32,768 nucleotides of DNA from Oscillospiraceae bacterium (GTDB lineage: Bacteria > Bacillota > Clostridia > Oscillospirales > Oscillospiraceae): positions 1-32,768 of the forward strand of contig SVMK01000013.1 of NCBI GenBank assembly GCA_015067465.1, given 5' to 3'. The notes beneath the pieces were generated by a model. It was not told the DNA's origin, did not search any database, and was given only the letters and a program-made list of their open reading frames with translations. The translations under genes were made by a program, and so were the position numbers. Below are positions 1-7,980 of this stretch, one piece after another (position 1 is the first letter of the stretch; each line of letters starts with the position of its first letter).

Positions 1-1123
1 GGTGCATCGTTAATACGGAACTGCCGGTTGTGTTCTGCATAGCGCGGACATAGCGGATGATCGCATCCGCGCAAAGCTTTTTGGGGCTGATAATGCGACT
101 TTCGTCGCGTACGGCAAGCAGATTGCCAAACGCCGTATGGTCCACTTTGGTCAGCACCTGCGGCACGCCCAGCGTGTTGAGATACATGGCGAGAATCAGG
201 TTTTCCTCGTCCATGTTCGTCAGCGTGGCAACGGCATCCATGCGCGTTACATTCTCTTCGCGCAGCACCTGCTCGTTTGTTCCGTCGGCACATACAACAA
301 CCGCCTTGGGATAGCGTTCGGCGAAAGCCGCCGCCGTTGCGGGATCGGATTCGATCACGCGCACATTCGCACCGGCATTGAGCAGCAGGAAGCAAAGATA
401 CTCCGCAACCTTGCTGCAGCCGATCAGAAGAACATTTTTTGCCTTTTTCGTGTTTGCACCGATGCTGCGCAGAATGGTGCCGAGGTGCATCGCAGAAGTG
501 CAAACCGACACCTTGTCCCCCGCCTGCAGGGTGAAATTACCGTCCGGGATCATAACCTCGCCGCCGCGCTGCACGGCAGCAACCAGAACGCTGCACTTCA
601 GCTTTTTCTTCATGTCCATCAGCCGAACGCCGTCGAGCACATCACCGGGTTTCAGCACAACTTCAATGATCTCAACACGACCCTTTGCAAAGCTGTCGCG
701 CTTGAGAACGCTGGGGATCTCCATCAGGCGATACATCTCACGCGCGGCGTTCAGTTCCGGGTTGATCGTCATGGAAAGACCCAGCTCGTCCTTGAGCAGA
801 TAAAGCTGCTCGGCATACTCCGGCGCACGAACGCGGGCAATGGTGCTTTTGCAGCCGAGTTTTTTCGCAAACACGCAGCAGATCATGTTCAGCTCGTCTT
901 CACCCGTGCAGGTAATGAGCAGATCTGCCGTCGGTACGCCGGCCGTTCGCATAACTTCCAACATCGCGCCGTTGCCAACAATCGTCATGCAGTCGAGGTG
1001 ATTGCTGATGCGGTTGGTAACCTCGGTTTTTTCATCAACAACGGTGATATCGTGGCCTTCCATTGTCAGTTCTGCGGCAATGGCATAGCCAACCTTGCCG
1101 CCGCCCACGATCACGATTTTCAT
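1..1123 (-). CDS. trkA: Trk potassium uptake regulatory protein TrkA (3' end outside window)
   Basis: NAD(H)-binding peripheral subunit that gates a Trk/Ktr-type potassium channel at the inner face of the membrane. The minus-strand frame is open for 374 codons from ATG at 1121-1123 to the left edge, so the C-terminus is missing; family members are about 450 residues. It begins MKIVIVGGGKVGYAIAAEL, a Rossmann GxGxxG nucleotide-binding loop (residues 7-12). An acidic second strand follows (HDITVVDE), then a TrkA_C-like region (LDGVRLMDMKKK). A second Rossmann unit begins near residue 230 (NVLLIGCSKVAEYL). This RCK_N-RCK_C-RCK_N order is typical of full-length TrkA. A GGAGG ribosome binding site lies just upstream of the ATG. 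The gene is divergent from the FtsW-like gene. A trkH channel gene could lie to the left, but that is not visible. Confidence 0.93.
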   Translation of the reverse strand, partial: MKIVIVGGGKVGYAIAAELTMEGHDITVVDEKTEVTNRISNHLDCMTIVGNGAMLEVMRTAGVPTADLLITCTGEDELNMICCVFAKKLGCKSTIARVRAPEYAEQLYLLKDELGLSMTINPELNAAREMYRLMEIPSVLKRDSFAKGRVEIIEVVLKPGDVLDGVRLMDMKKKLKCSVLVAAVQRGGEVMIPDGNFTLQAGDKVSVCTSAMHLGTILRSIGANTKKAKNVLLIGCSKVAEYLCFLLLNAGANVRVIESDPATAAAFAERYPKAVVVCADGTNEQVLREENVTRMDAVATLTNMDEENLILAMYLNTLGVPQVLTKVDHTAFGNLLAVRDESRIISPKKLCADAIIRYVRAMQNTTGSSVLTMH

Positions 1124-1199
1124 AATAGTTTCCTCCGGCGATAACTGAAATCTCAGTGTATTGTGCAAACCCATTTCGGCTTGCATCTCGTATCCACAT

Positions 1200-1302
1200 A
1201 TTTTACTTTAATCTCCTGCGAATTACAATCCCTCTTTTTCACCGCAAAGGAAAATCGCGCAATCGCAATCGGATTGTAATTATGATACATATTTGGTATA
1301 AT
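1200..1302. promoter_or_regulatory. Divergent promoter pair trkA / ftsW-like gene with shared 11-bp element
   Basis: Minus-strand promoter for trkA: -35 TTGTAA at 1228-1223, 17-bp spacer, -10 TAAAAT at 1205-1200. Plus-strand promoter for the FHA-FtsW gene: -35 TTGTAA at 1274-1279, 17-bp spacer, -10 TATAAT at 1297-1302. Both -35 boxes sit inside the same sequence, GGATTGTAATT, present once on each strand and forming an inverted repeat (10-bp core at 1222-1231 and 1271-1280) with 39 bp between the arms. The remaining bases of the 234-bp gap are AT-rich leader with no other feature that I can see. Promoter assignment is by consensus only. Confidence 0.7.
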
Positions 1303-1357
1303 AATTAATTATAGCTTTTCAAACACAAACAACCAAACGCATGGAAAGGAAACATTC

Positions 1358-3100
1358 ATGGCCGAGCTGACAAACGTCATACTGACAGCTTCCAAATGGA
1401 TATTGCCGGCACTCGCGGTGTGGCTGCTGCTGCGCTGCGTGCGAAGCATGCTGCAGGAAAACTGCGAACCGGAGCTTTGGGCCTGGCTTGAATTTCAGGA
1501 CGGTTCGAAAGCACCGCTGAAGCACTGGGAATGCATCATCGGACGTTTTTCCGGCTGCGATGTTGTGCTGCCGCACGCCTCCGTTGACCGCACCCACGCC
1601 GCGCTGATCCGGTCCGACACCGGGAACTGGCGCCTTTATGACCTCGGCACCGACGGCGGCACCGCTGTCGGCGCCCGCAGAGACACCGGCTCCGGTCTGG
1701 ATGTTCACGATGGCAGCGTTCTGTTTTTCTCCGATGTGGGCGCGGTGTTTCGCCCGCTGGACAACAAGCAGCTGCTGGAAAACAGCAGTCGGCGCGCGAT
1801 GCCGGGACAGTATATCAGCCAGGGCATGACACTGCTGCTGCTCACCATCTTCCAGACCCTGCTCACGCTGCAGTTTGTCAGCGGACAGGCCCGGACACAC
1901 GCCGCCAACATTGCGCTCGGCTTTGCTGCGCTTTGCCTGCTGCAATGGAGCTTTTATCTTCTGATGCGCGCAATGGACCGCCGCGGCTTCGAAATCGAAA
2001 CGCTGGCATTTTTCCTTTGCACGCTCGGCCTCGCCGTTACCGCAACTGCAGCCCCCGAAGAGATCGGCAAACATCTGCTTCTGCTGGCCGCAGGCATTGT
2101 TTTGTTCATGTTTCTCGGCTGGTGGCTGCGCGATCTGCGCCGCACCAAAATTATGCGCTGGCCCATCGGCCTTGCCGCTCTGGGGTTTCTCGCGCTGAAT
2201 CTGGTTGCCGGAACAACAACGAACGGCGCAACCAACTGGCTCTCCATCGGCGGATTCTCGCTGCAGCCTTCGGAATTTGTCAAAATCGGTTATATTTACG
2301 TCGGCGCGGCTTCCCTTGACCGGCTTTACCGTTCGCGCAACCTGCTGCTGTTTATCGCTTTTTCCGCAGTTTGTGTGGGTGCGCTCGCGCTCATGGGTGA
2401 TTTTGGAACGGCGCTGATTTTCTTCGCCACATTTCTGGTCATCTCGTTCATGCGTTCGGGCAGTTTTGCAACGGTGTTTCTCGCCGTGGCCGGCGCTGCG
2501 CTCGTTGGCTTTCTTGTGCTCACGGTGAAGCCTTATATTGCCCAGCGTTTCGCCACCTGGGGCAACATTTGGGCCGATCCCTACGGCGCAGGCTGGCAGC
2601 AAACACGCGCCCTTTCCGCCGCCGCCGGCGGCGGTCTGCTCGGCGTCGGCGCGGGACGCGGCTGGCTGCACACCATTTTTGCCGCGGACACGGACATGGT
2701 GTTTTGCCTGCTCAGCGAGGAGCTCGGACTGATTATCGCGCTGTGCGCCGTGCTGGCGCTTGCGGGGCTGAGCCTGTTTTCCGTTCGCACCGCAGCGGGC
2801 GGACGCAGCGTTTACTACGTCATCGCCGCATGCGCCGCTTCCGCCATGATGCTCGTTCAGCTGGCGCTGAACGTATTTGGCAGCACGGATATTCTGCCTT
2901 TCACCGGCGTCACCTTCCCCTTTGTCTCCCGCGGCGGCAGCAGCCTGATCTCCTGCTGGGCGCTGCTCGCTTTTCTCAAAGCGGCAGACACCCGACAAAA
3001 CGCAAGCTTTTCCGTTAAGCTCGCCACACGCAGGCGCGGAAACGGCGCAGCCGATGCAAACAGCGAGGTCATCCTTGCCGAGGAGGTGGAGGAAACGTGA
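1358..3100 (+). CDS. FHA-domain FtsW/RodA/SpoVE-type peptidoglycan glycosyltransferase
   Basis: SEDS-family membrane enzyme that polymerises lipid II into glycan strands, fused to a phosphothreonine-binding FHA domain. The 580-residue protein has an N-terminal membrane segment (about 10-28). The FHA domain is at about 45-133, with the conserved GR (62-63) and S-x-x-x-x-H (S75 to H80) motif region. Multiple membrane helices follow from about 150. SEDS landmarks are visible: NWLSIGGFSLQPSEFVKI, DFGTALIFF, and the late loop FPFVSRGGSSLISCW. The start ATG has AAGGA upstream. The stop overlaps the GTG start of the next gene by 4 bp (3097-3100), so the SEDS protein and its cognate transpeptidase are translationally coupled, the usual arrangement for FtsW or RodA with a class B PBP. 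FtsW, RodA and SpoVE cannot be told apart here. FHA linkage suggests control by a Ser/Thr kinase, though none is in the window. Confidence 0.92.
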   Translation: MAELTNVILTASKWILPALAVWLLLRCVRSMLQENCEPELWAWLEFQDGSKAPLKHWECIIGRFSGCDVVLPHASVDRTHAALIRSDTGNWRLYDLGTDGGTAVGARRDTGSGLDVHDGSVLFFSDVGAVFRPLDNKQLLENSSRRAMPGQYISQGMTLLLLTIFQTLLTLQFVSGQARTHAANIALGFAALCLLQWSFYLLMRAMDRRGFEIETLAFFLCTLGLAVTATAAPEEIGKHLLLLAAGIVLFMFLGWWLRDLRRTKIMRWPIGLAALGFLALNLVAGTTTNGATNWLSIGGFSLQPSEFVKIGYIYVGAASLDRLYRSRNLLLFIAFSAVCVGALALMGDFGTALIFFATFLVISFMRSGSFATVFLAVAGAALVGFLVLTVKPYIAQRFATWGNIWADPYGAGWQQTRALSAAAGGGLLGVGAGRGWLHTIFAADTDMVFCLLSEELGLIIALCAVLALAGLSLFSVRTAAGGRSVYYVIAACAASAMMLVQLALNVFGSTDILPFTGVTFPFVSRGGSSLISCWALLAFLKAADTRQNASFSVKLATRRRGNGAADANSEVILAEEVEET

Positions 3101-4407
3101 AAAAAATCAAACGCCGCGCCTACAGCGCGCTGCTTGTTGCCATATGCCTGATTGCGGGCATGGGCGTTTATATTTATCGCTTTGCAACCCAGGGCGAAAG
3201 TTGGGCAAACTTTTCCGCCAACGAAGCCGTTTGGAGCAACGGCAAAATCATCACAGGAACGCTGACCGACCGCAACGGCATTCTGCTTTCCGGCAACGAA
3301 AACGGCAAGCGCAGCTACGCCGAGGACGATGCCGTCCGCATTGCCTGTCTGCACGCTGTGGGCGATCCCGGCGGAAATATCGGCACGGGCGCACTGCGCT
3401 GCTTTCCCGACGCGCTGAGCGGCTACAGCGCGCTGACCGGTCTGAAGTCCGGCGGCGGTGAGCTTGCCCTCAGCATCGACGCGAAGCTCTGCGCTGTCGC
3501 TTACGACGCACTTGCCGGTCACAGCGGCGCGGTTTTGCTCAGCGACTACACCACCGGCGAAATTCTTTGCATGGTATCCTCGCCCAGCTACGATGTGAAT
3601 CTGGGCTTTCCCGCCGACAATCCCGCATACGACGGCGTTTACCTCAACCGTACGCTCAGCGCTGCCTACACCCCCGGAAGCGTGTTTAAACTCGTCACGC
3701 TCGCCGCAGCGCTGGAAACCATCGGCGATCTGAAAAGCCGCAGCTTTGTCTGCGAAGGCAGCGTTCTTGTAGACGGGAATCAAATCAACTGCACCGGCGT
3801 TCACGGCGCGCAGACCATTGAGCAGGCGCTTGCCCATTCCTGCAACTGCGCCTTTGCCCAGCTCTCGCTTGAACTCGGCGGCGACACGCTTGCCGCCTAT
3901 GCCGAGCGCTATGGCTTCACCGCCCCGCTCTCCCTCAGCGGCATTGCTACCGCCGCCGGAAAATTTGAGGCCGCCGCGCCGGGCAGCGCCGCACTGGCAT
4001 GGTCCGGTATCGGACAATCCACCGACCTGGTTTGCCCCTACGCGCTGCTGCGCTATGTTTCCGCCGTCGCAGGCGGAGGCGAACTCACGCAGCCGAGCAT
4101 TCTGGCGCACCCCGACCGCAGCACCGAGCAGCTTATCAACGCCGCCACAGCGGCCGATATCAAAGCGATGATGAACTACGCCGTTGCATATTCCTACGGC
4201 GCACAGAATTTTCCCGGTTTGAAACTCTGCGCCAAGTCCGGCACCGCCGAAGTCGGGGACGGCACCAGCCACGCATGGTTCACCGGCTTTCTTGACGACC
4301 CGGCGCATCCCTACGCCTTTGTGGTTGTTATGGAAAACGCCGGCGGCGGACTGCGCAACGCGGGCGCTGCGGCAAACACGGTGCTGCAGGCCGCCGTTGG
4401 AAACTGA
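3097..4407 (+). CDS. Class B-like penicillin-binding protein (transpeptidase), PbpA type
   Basis: D,D-transpeptidase that crosslinks peptidoglycan strands made by the adjacent SEDS protein. The 436-residue product has a short cytoplasmic basic start and one membrane anchor (about 9-27), placing the catalytic part outside the cell. All three penicillin-binding motifs are present: SVFK (S195 nucleophile to K198), SCN (248-250) and KSGT (380-383, within KSGTAEVGDG). It is compact, with a short N-terminal module, and so resembles actinobacterial PbpA/FtsI-like proteins found next to RodA rather than large class B PBPs. The GTG start at 3097 is preferred because AGGAGG precedes it and it overlaps the upstream stop (GTGA). 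Coupling to an FHA-SEDS gene is the main functional clue. Confidence 0.93.
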   Translation: MKKIKRRAYSALLVAICLIAGMGVYIYRFATQGESWANFSANEAVWSNGKIITGTLTDRNGILLSGNENGKRSYAEDDAVRIACLHAVGDPGGNIGTGALRCFPDALSGYSALTGLKSGGGELALSIDAKLCAVAYDALAGHSGAVLLSDYTTGEILCMVSSPSYDVNLGFPADNPAYDGVYLNRTLSAAYTPGSVFKLVTLAAALETIGDLKSRSFVCEGSVLVDGNQINCTGVHGAQTIEQALAHSCNCAFAQLSLELGGDTLAAYAERYGFTAPLSLSGIATAAGKFEAAAPGSAALAWSGIGQSTDLVCPYALLRYVSAVAGGGELTQPSILAHPDRSTEQLINAATAADIKAMMNYAVAYSYGAQNFPGLKLCAKSGTAEVGDGTSHAWFTGFLDDPAHPYAFVVVMENAGGGLRNAGAAANTVLQAAVGN

Positions 4408-4461
4408 CCGCTCTGCCCCACCGCTGCCGCAGCAAACAAAAACACGTTTGGAGATTCCAGC

Positions 4462-6345
4462 ATGGTAGATATCTCAATCAAGGATCTTACAAAAGCCTAT
4501 GACGACGGCTTTAATATTCTCAACGGTCTGAGCTTTGACATTCAGGCCGGCGAGCACGTCGGCATCCTCGGCCGCAACGGCTGCGGAAAAACAACGCTTT
4601 TCCGCATTCTCTCCGGCGAGATCGACTATGACGACGGCACAATGCTGATCGCCCACGGCAAGCGCATCGGTCTGATCTCTCAGATCCCGGTGTATCCGCC
4701 GGAATACACCACCGAGGACGTTCTAAAAACCGCGCACGCGCGCGTGGCCTCCATCCGGCGGAGGCTGGACGCTCTCGCCGTGCAGATGGAAACAGACGCA
4801 AGCGACGCTGTTTTGCGTGAGTATGACCGACTCAGCGCCGATTTTGAGCGCCTCGGCGGCTACGATGCGGACTTTCTGCGCGATAAGGTTGCAAACGGTC
4901 TGGACATCCCTGCCGACATGCGCAGCCGCCTGTTCTCGCAGCTCTCCGGCGGCGAAAAAACGCGCGTGAACCTTGCGCGTCTCATTCTTGAAGACACGGA
5001 CATTCTTCTGCTCGACGAGCCGACCAACCATCTCGATCTGCACGCAACGGAATGGCTGGAAGATTATGTGCAGCATTTTCACGGCACAGTTCTCGCCATC
5101 AGCCATGACCGCTGGTTTTTGGATACGGTTGCGCAGCGCTGCATCGAAATTCACGACGGCAAGGCGGAATTTTATTCCGGAAACTACAGCTTCTATGTCA
5201 ACGAGCGGCAGCGCCGCTTTGACGAGCATCTGAAAAAATACGAAAAGGACCAGGCAAAGCTGGAGCAGCTCAAGCAGGCTGCGGCGCAAATGCATCTTTG
5301 GGCCTTCATGGGCAACGACAAGCTGCACAAGCGTGCCTTTTCCATGGAAAAGCGTATGGAAAAGCTTTCCGCCACGGCGAAGCCGCAGGTGATGAAAAAG
5401 CTGGACGTCAAGTTTTCCGAGCGTGAGTTTTTCGGCGACGAGGTTTATTATGTGGAGGGTCTGAGCAAAGCGTTCGGCGAAAAGCAGCTTTTTCACGACA
5501 TTGACCTGCTCATCGAAGGCGGCGACCGCATTGCCCTTGTCGGCGACAACGGCAGCGGCAAATCCACATTCATCAAAATTCTCATGGAGGAAGAAGGTCC
5601 CGATGCCGGACGCATCCACAAAGGCCCCAGCGTGAAAACCGCCTATCTTCCCCAAATCATCCACTTCAGCCACCCCGAACGCACACTTTACGACACAATG
5701 CTCTACGAGGAAAACTGCCTGCCCCAGCAGGCACGCGACCGTCTTGCACAATTTCAGTTCACGGGAGAGGACGTTTTCAAGCCCGTTTCCGCGCTCTCAG
5801 GCGGCGAACTGAGCCGTCTGCGCCTTTGCATGCTGATGCGCCACGACATTAACTTCCTCATCCTCGACGAGCCGACCAACCACCTTGACATCGTCTCGCG
5901 CGAATGGATTGAAGACGCTGTGGACGATTACGGCGGCGCGCTGTTGTTTGTCAGCCACGACCGCTGGTTTATCGAGCGCTTTGCAAATCGCATCTGGGCG
6001 CTGGAAAACGGCGAAATAACGGATTTTAAAGGCAGTTTCTCGCAATTTCGCGAATACAAGGCAAGGCAGGCGGCATTTCAGCAGGCAAACGCCCACACCG
6101 AGCCGAAGAAGAAAGACACTGCCGCACAGCCGCCCAAGAAGAAAAATCCCCCGCGTACCGACCGGCAAATAGCAAAGCTTGAGCGCGACATCGCAAAAAT
6201 CGAAGCGCAGCTTGCCGAGCTTGACGCGCTGACCGAAGAGTTTTCCAGCGATTATCAAAAGCTCATGGAGCTTGACGCACAGCGCAGCGCGCTCAACGAG
6301 CAGCTCGACGAGCTATATCTGCAATGGGAGGCGCTGAGCGATTGA
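4462..6345 (+). CDS. ABC-F family ATPase (duplicated nucleotide-binding domains, no membrane domain)
   Basis: Cytoplasmic ABC-F protein of the ribosome-associated class (EttA/Uup/YdiF relatives). It has 627 residues. The first domain has Walker A GRNGCGKTT near residues 37-45, signature LSGGEKTR and Walker B LLLDEPTNHLD. The second has GDNGSGKST, LSGGELSRLR and LILDEPTNHLD. The linker between them is charged and helical (the P-site tRNA interaction motif region). The C-terminus is a lysine-rich stretch followed by a coiled coil, as in Uup-like members. No transmembrane segments are seen. It lies 54 bp after the PBP gene with a GGAG upstream and is probably in the same transcript. Whether it is a housekeeping translation factor or gives antibiotic protection cannot be decided; no resistance context is visible. 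Confidence 0.93.
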   Translation: MVDISIKDLTKAYDDGFNILNGLSFDIQAGEHVGILGRNGCGKTTLFRILSGEIDYDDGTMLIAHGKRIGLISQIPVYPPEYTTEDVLKTAHARVASIRRRLDALAVQMETDASDAVLREYDRLSADFERLGGYDADFLRDKVANGLDIPADMRSRLFSQLSGGEKTRVNLARLILEDTDILLLDEPTNHLDLHATEWLEDYVQHFHGTVLAISHDRWFLDTVAQRCIEIHDGKAEFYSGNYSFYVNERQRRFDEHLKKYEKDQAKLEQLKQAAAQMHLWAFMGNDKLHKRAFSMEKRMEKLSATAKPQVMKKLDVKFSEREFFGDEVYYVEGLSKAFGEKQLFHDIDLLIEGGDRIALVGDNGSGKSTFIKILMEEEGPDAGRIHKGPSVKTAYLPQIIHFSHPERTLYDTMLYEENCLPQQARDRLAQFQFTGEDVFKPVSALSGGELSRLRLCMLMRHDINFLILDEPTNHLDIVSREWIEDAVDDYGGALLFVSHDRWFIERFANRIWALENGEITDFKGSFSQFREYKARQAAFQQANAHTEPKKKDTAAQPPKKKNPPRTDRQIAKLERDIAKIEAQLAELDALTEEFSSDYQKLMELDAQRSALNEQLDELYLQWEALSD

Positions 6346-7073
6346 GTAAGTATAAAAAGAACCTGCCGTGGTTCATCCTTTCCGCGTTCTGCTTTGCGGC
6401 AGCGGCGTTTTTCGCCTTTGCGCTGATCGGCTACCGCGTGATTGCGCTGCTGATTGCCGGTGTGGGCGCGCTGATATTATTGTATCTGTTTCTTCCGAAA
6501 AAGCTCCGGCGGATTCTCACGGTTTTGATTGTGCTCGGCGCGCTCATTCTCTGCGCTGCGGAAATTCCCATCATAACCGCCGCAAAAGGCACGCCGGAGT
6601 TTGCAGCTGACTATCTCATCGTGCTTGGCTGCGGCATCAACGGCAGTTCGCCCTCCCTTTCCATGGTCAACCGGCTCAGCGCAGCGCTGGACTATCTCAA
6701 CACCCACCCGGCCTGCATCGCCGTTGTTTCCGGCGGACAGGGACCGGGCGAAAACATGACCGAAGCCGCCTGCATGGCAAACTGGCTCACGGCAAACGGC
6801 ATCGCGCCGGAACGGATCATTGAAGAAAACCGTTCCACCAGCACGGAGGAGAATCTTACATTTTCCCTTGCGCTGATTCCAAACGCCGACAACGCACGCA
6901 TCGCCGTTTGCAGCAGCGAATACCACCTCTACCGTGCCGGACGCATTGCACAGCGGCTCGGCGTTTCCGTCGGCGGCGTTCCCGGCCGCACCAATCTGCC
7001 CGTGCTCAGGCTCAACTATTTTATCCGGGAAGGTCTCGGCGTTTTATACTACAGCGTGTTCGGCGGCATATAG
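6342..7073 (+). CDS. YdcF/DUF218 family membrane protein
   Basis: Member of the DUF218 (YdcF/ElyC/SanA-like) family, linked in other bacteria to envelope metabolism; the exact reaction is not settled. Two to three hydrophobic helices occupy the first 80 or so residues. The DUF218 domain follows: YLIVLGCGIN, then VNRLSAALDYL, VVSGGQGPGENMTEA, IIEENRSTSTEENL and the late VCSSEYHLYRA. I prefer the TTG at 6342-6344 because GGGAGG lies 10-12 bp before it and TTG overlaps the ABC-F stop (TTGA). An in-frame ATG at 6324 would add six residues but has no ribosome binding site. This is the last gene of the plus-strand run and faces the sigma/anti-sigma operon. Confidence 0.85.
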   Translation: MSKYKKNLPWFILSAFCFAAAAFFAFALIGYRVIALLIAGVGALILLYLFLPKKLRRILTVLIVLGALILCAAEIPIITAAKGTPEFAADYLIVLGCGINGSSPSLSMVNRLSAALDYLNTHPACIAVVSGGQGPGENMTEAACMANWLTANGIAPERIIEENRSTSTEENLTFSLALIPNADNARIAVCSSEYHLYRAGRIAQRLGVSVGGVPGRTNLPVLRLNYFIREGLGVLYYSVFGGI

Positions 7074-7099
7074 CCCCCCGGCACATGCCGACCACAGAC

Positions 7100-7134
7100 A
7101 AAAAAACAACCGGGCATGACCGCGGTCATGCCCG
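7100..7134 (-). terminator. Rho-independent terminator of the sigma/anti-sigma operon
   Basis: A perfect 24-bp palindrome at 7111-7134 (arms CGGGCATGACCG) is followed on the minus strand by GTTG and a run of seven T (7106-7100). It therefore ends minus-strand transcripts arriving from 7198. There is no equally good T-run on the plus side. Confidence 0.8.
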
Positions 7135-7163
7135 ATTGACTGAAATGCGAATATTTCTTTTAT

Positions 7164-7196
7164 ATAACCGCCCGCCGGCTACGGCAGGCGGTTATA
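7164..7196. terminator. Second hairpin between convergent genes
   Basis: Long inverted repeat: outer arms TATAACCGCC and GGCGGTTATA, inner arms GCCG and CGGC, loop GCTA. It lies immediately after the anti-sigma stop and before the stronger minus-strand terminator. The flanking sequence is AT-rich but has no clean T-run, so it may be an auxiliary or bidirectional terminator or an RNA-stabilising hairpin. Confidence 0.5.
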
Positions 7197-7197
7197 T

Positions 7198-7980
7198 TTA
7201 TGCTGCTTTGATCTCTTCGGCGTATACAACCGGCTTTTCCGCCGGTTCGATGCGGGAAAACAGCACCGTTACCTCGCTGCCGGTTTCTGCAACCACAGCG
7301 CAGACGGTGGCATCGTCCACAACAATCTCCAGCGCACTGCCGGGCGCAACCGCCGCATCACCGGAGGCCGTAACCTGCGCCGAAAAACCGCGGTCCGTCA
7401 CCGCAGTCACCCGAACGGAAACCCAGCCGGTCGTTACGCCTGCGCTTTCTTCCGGCGCGGGCTCCGGGCACGGGGGTGCCATCGGTGCCATCGGAGCGGC
7501 AGCAGATGCGCCCGGCACCGCGTCAAATTCCGCCTCGCAGGGGGCGGCATCTTGCGCAACGGTCACAGGCTTTTCGGCAGCGGAATATGCAACGCTCTCG
7601 GTCATCATGCGCGCATCGCCGCCGGCGGGGGCAGATGCATCGTTTCTGCGTGGCAGGAGCGTATTGCTCAATGCGAAAACCGTGCCGACAGCTACAACAA
7701 GGCAGGCCGCCGCAGCCATGCAGTGACGCAAACGTATCAGAGTTCCCTGCGTGCGTTTTGCCTTAACGGCAATCTCCACGCGCTTCATAATAGCGGCATG
7801 GCATGTGTCAGATACTTCTTCAAGCTCCAGGGCGCCGCCGATGGCGGAAAACGCCTCGTACATCGCGCGGCAGTCATCGCATGCGGCAATGTGCGCTTCA
7901 ACCGCAGCGCGGTCCGCTTCCTGCAGCTCGCCGTCGAGCATCATGCCGATCAGCTCCTGATACTCTTCGCAGCTTTTCAT
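7198..7980 (-). CDS. Zinc-binding anti-sigma factor with single membrane helix
   Basis: Likely partner that sequesters the ECF sigma factor encoded just upstream. The 260-residue protein begins with a ZAS (zf-HC2) anti-sigma domain: C4, H30, C34 and C37 give the H-x3-C-x2-C zinc motif (AHIAACDDC). One membrane helix follows near residues 86-110 (CMAAAACLVVAVGTVFAL). The outer part starts with a low-complexity Ala/Pro/Met/Glu linker and ends in a beta-rich domain of about 70 residues that I cannot name. The start ATG overlaps the sigma stop as ATGA (7977-7980), so the two are translationally coupled. The topology suggests an envelope-sensing, RsiW- or RseA-like system; the signal is unknown. 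Confidence 0.9.
   Translation of the reverse strand: MKSCEEYQELIGMMLDGELQEADRAAVEAHIAACDDCRAMYEAFSAIGGALELEEVSDTCHAAIMKRVEIAVKAKRTQGTLIRLRHCMAAAACLVVAVGTVFALSNTLLPRRNDASAPAGGDARMMTESVAYSAAEKPVTVAQDAAPCEAEFDAVPGASAAAPMAPMAPPCPEPAPEESAGVTTGWVSVRVTAVTDRGFSAQVTASGDAAVAPGSALEIVVDDATVCAVVAETGSEVTVLFSRIEPAEKPVVYAEEIKAA

Noticed and set aside
137-1144. A 335-codon plus-strand open frame over the left edge
   Set aside because: It is the antisense of trkA. The minus strand gives a clear two-Rossmann TrkA protein, while the plus frame is His/Asn/Arg-rich with no recognisable motifs.
1319-2998. A 559-codon minus-strand frame opposite the FtsW-like gene
   Set aside because: Low-complexity Gln/Lys/Ala-rich antisense of a membrane protein; no domain and no ribosome binding site.
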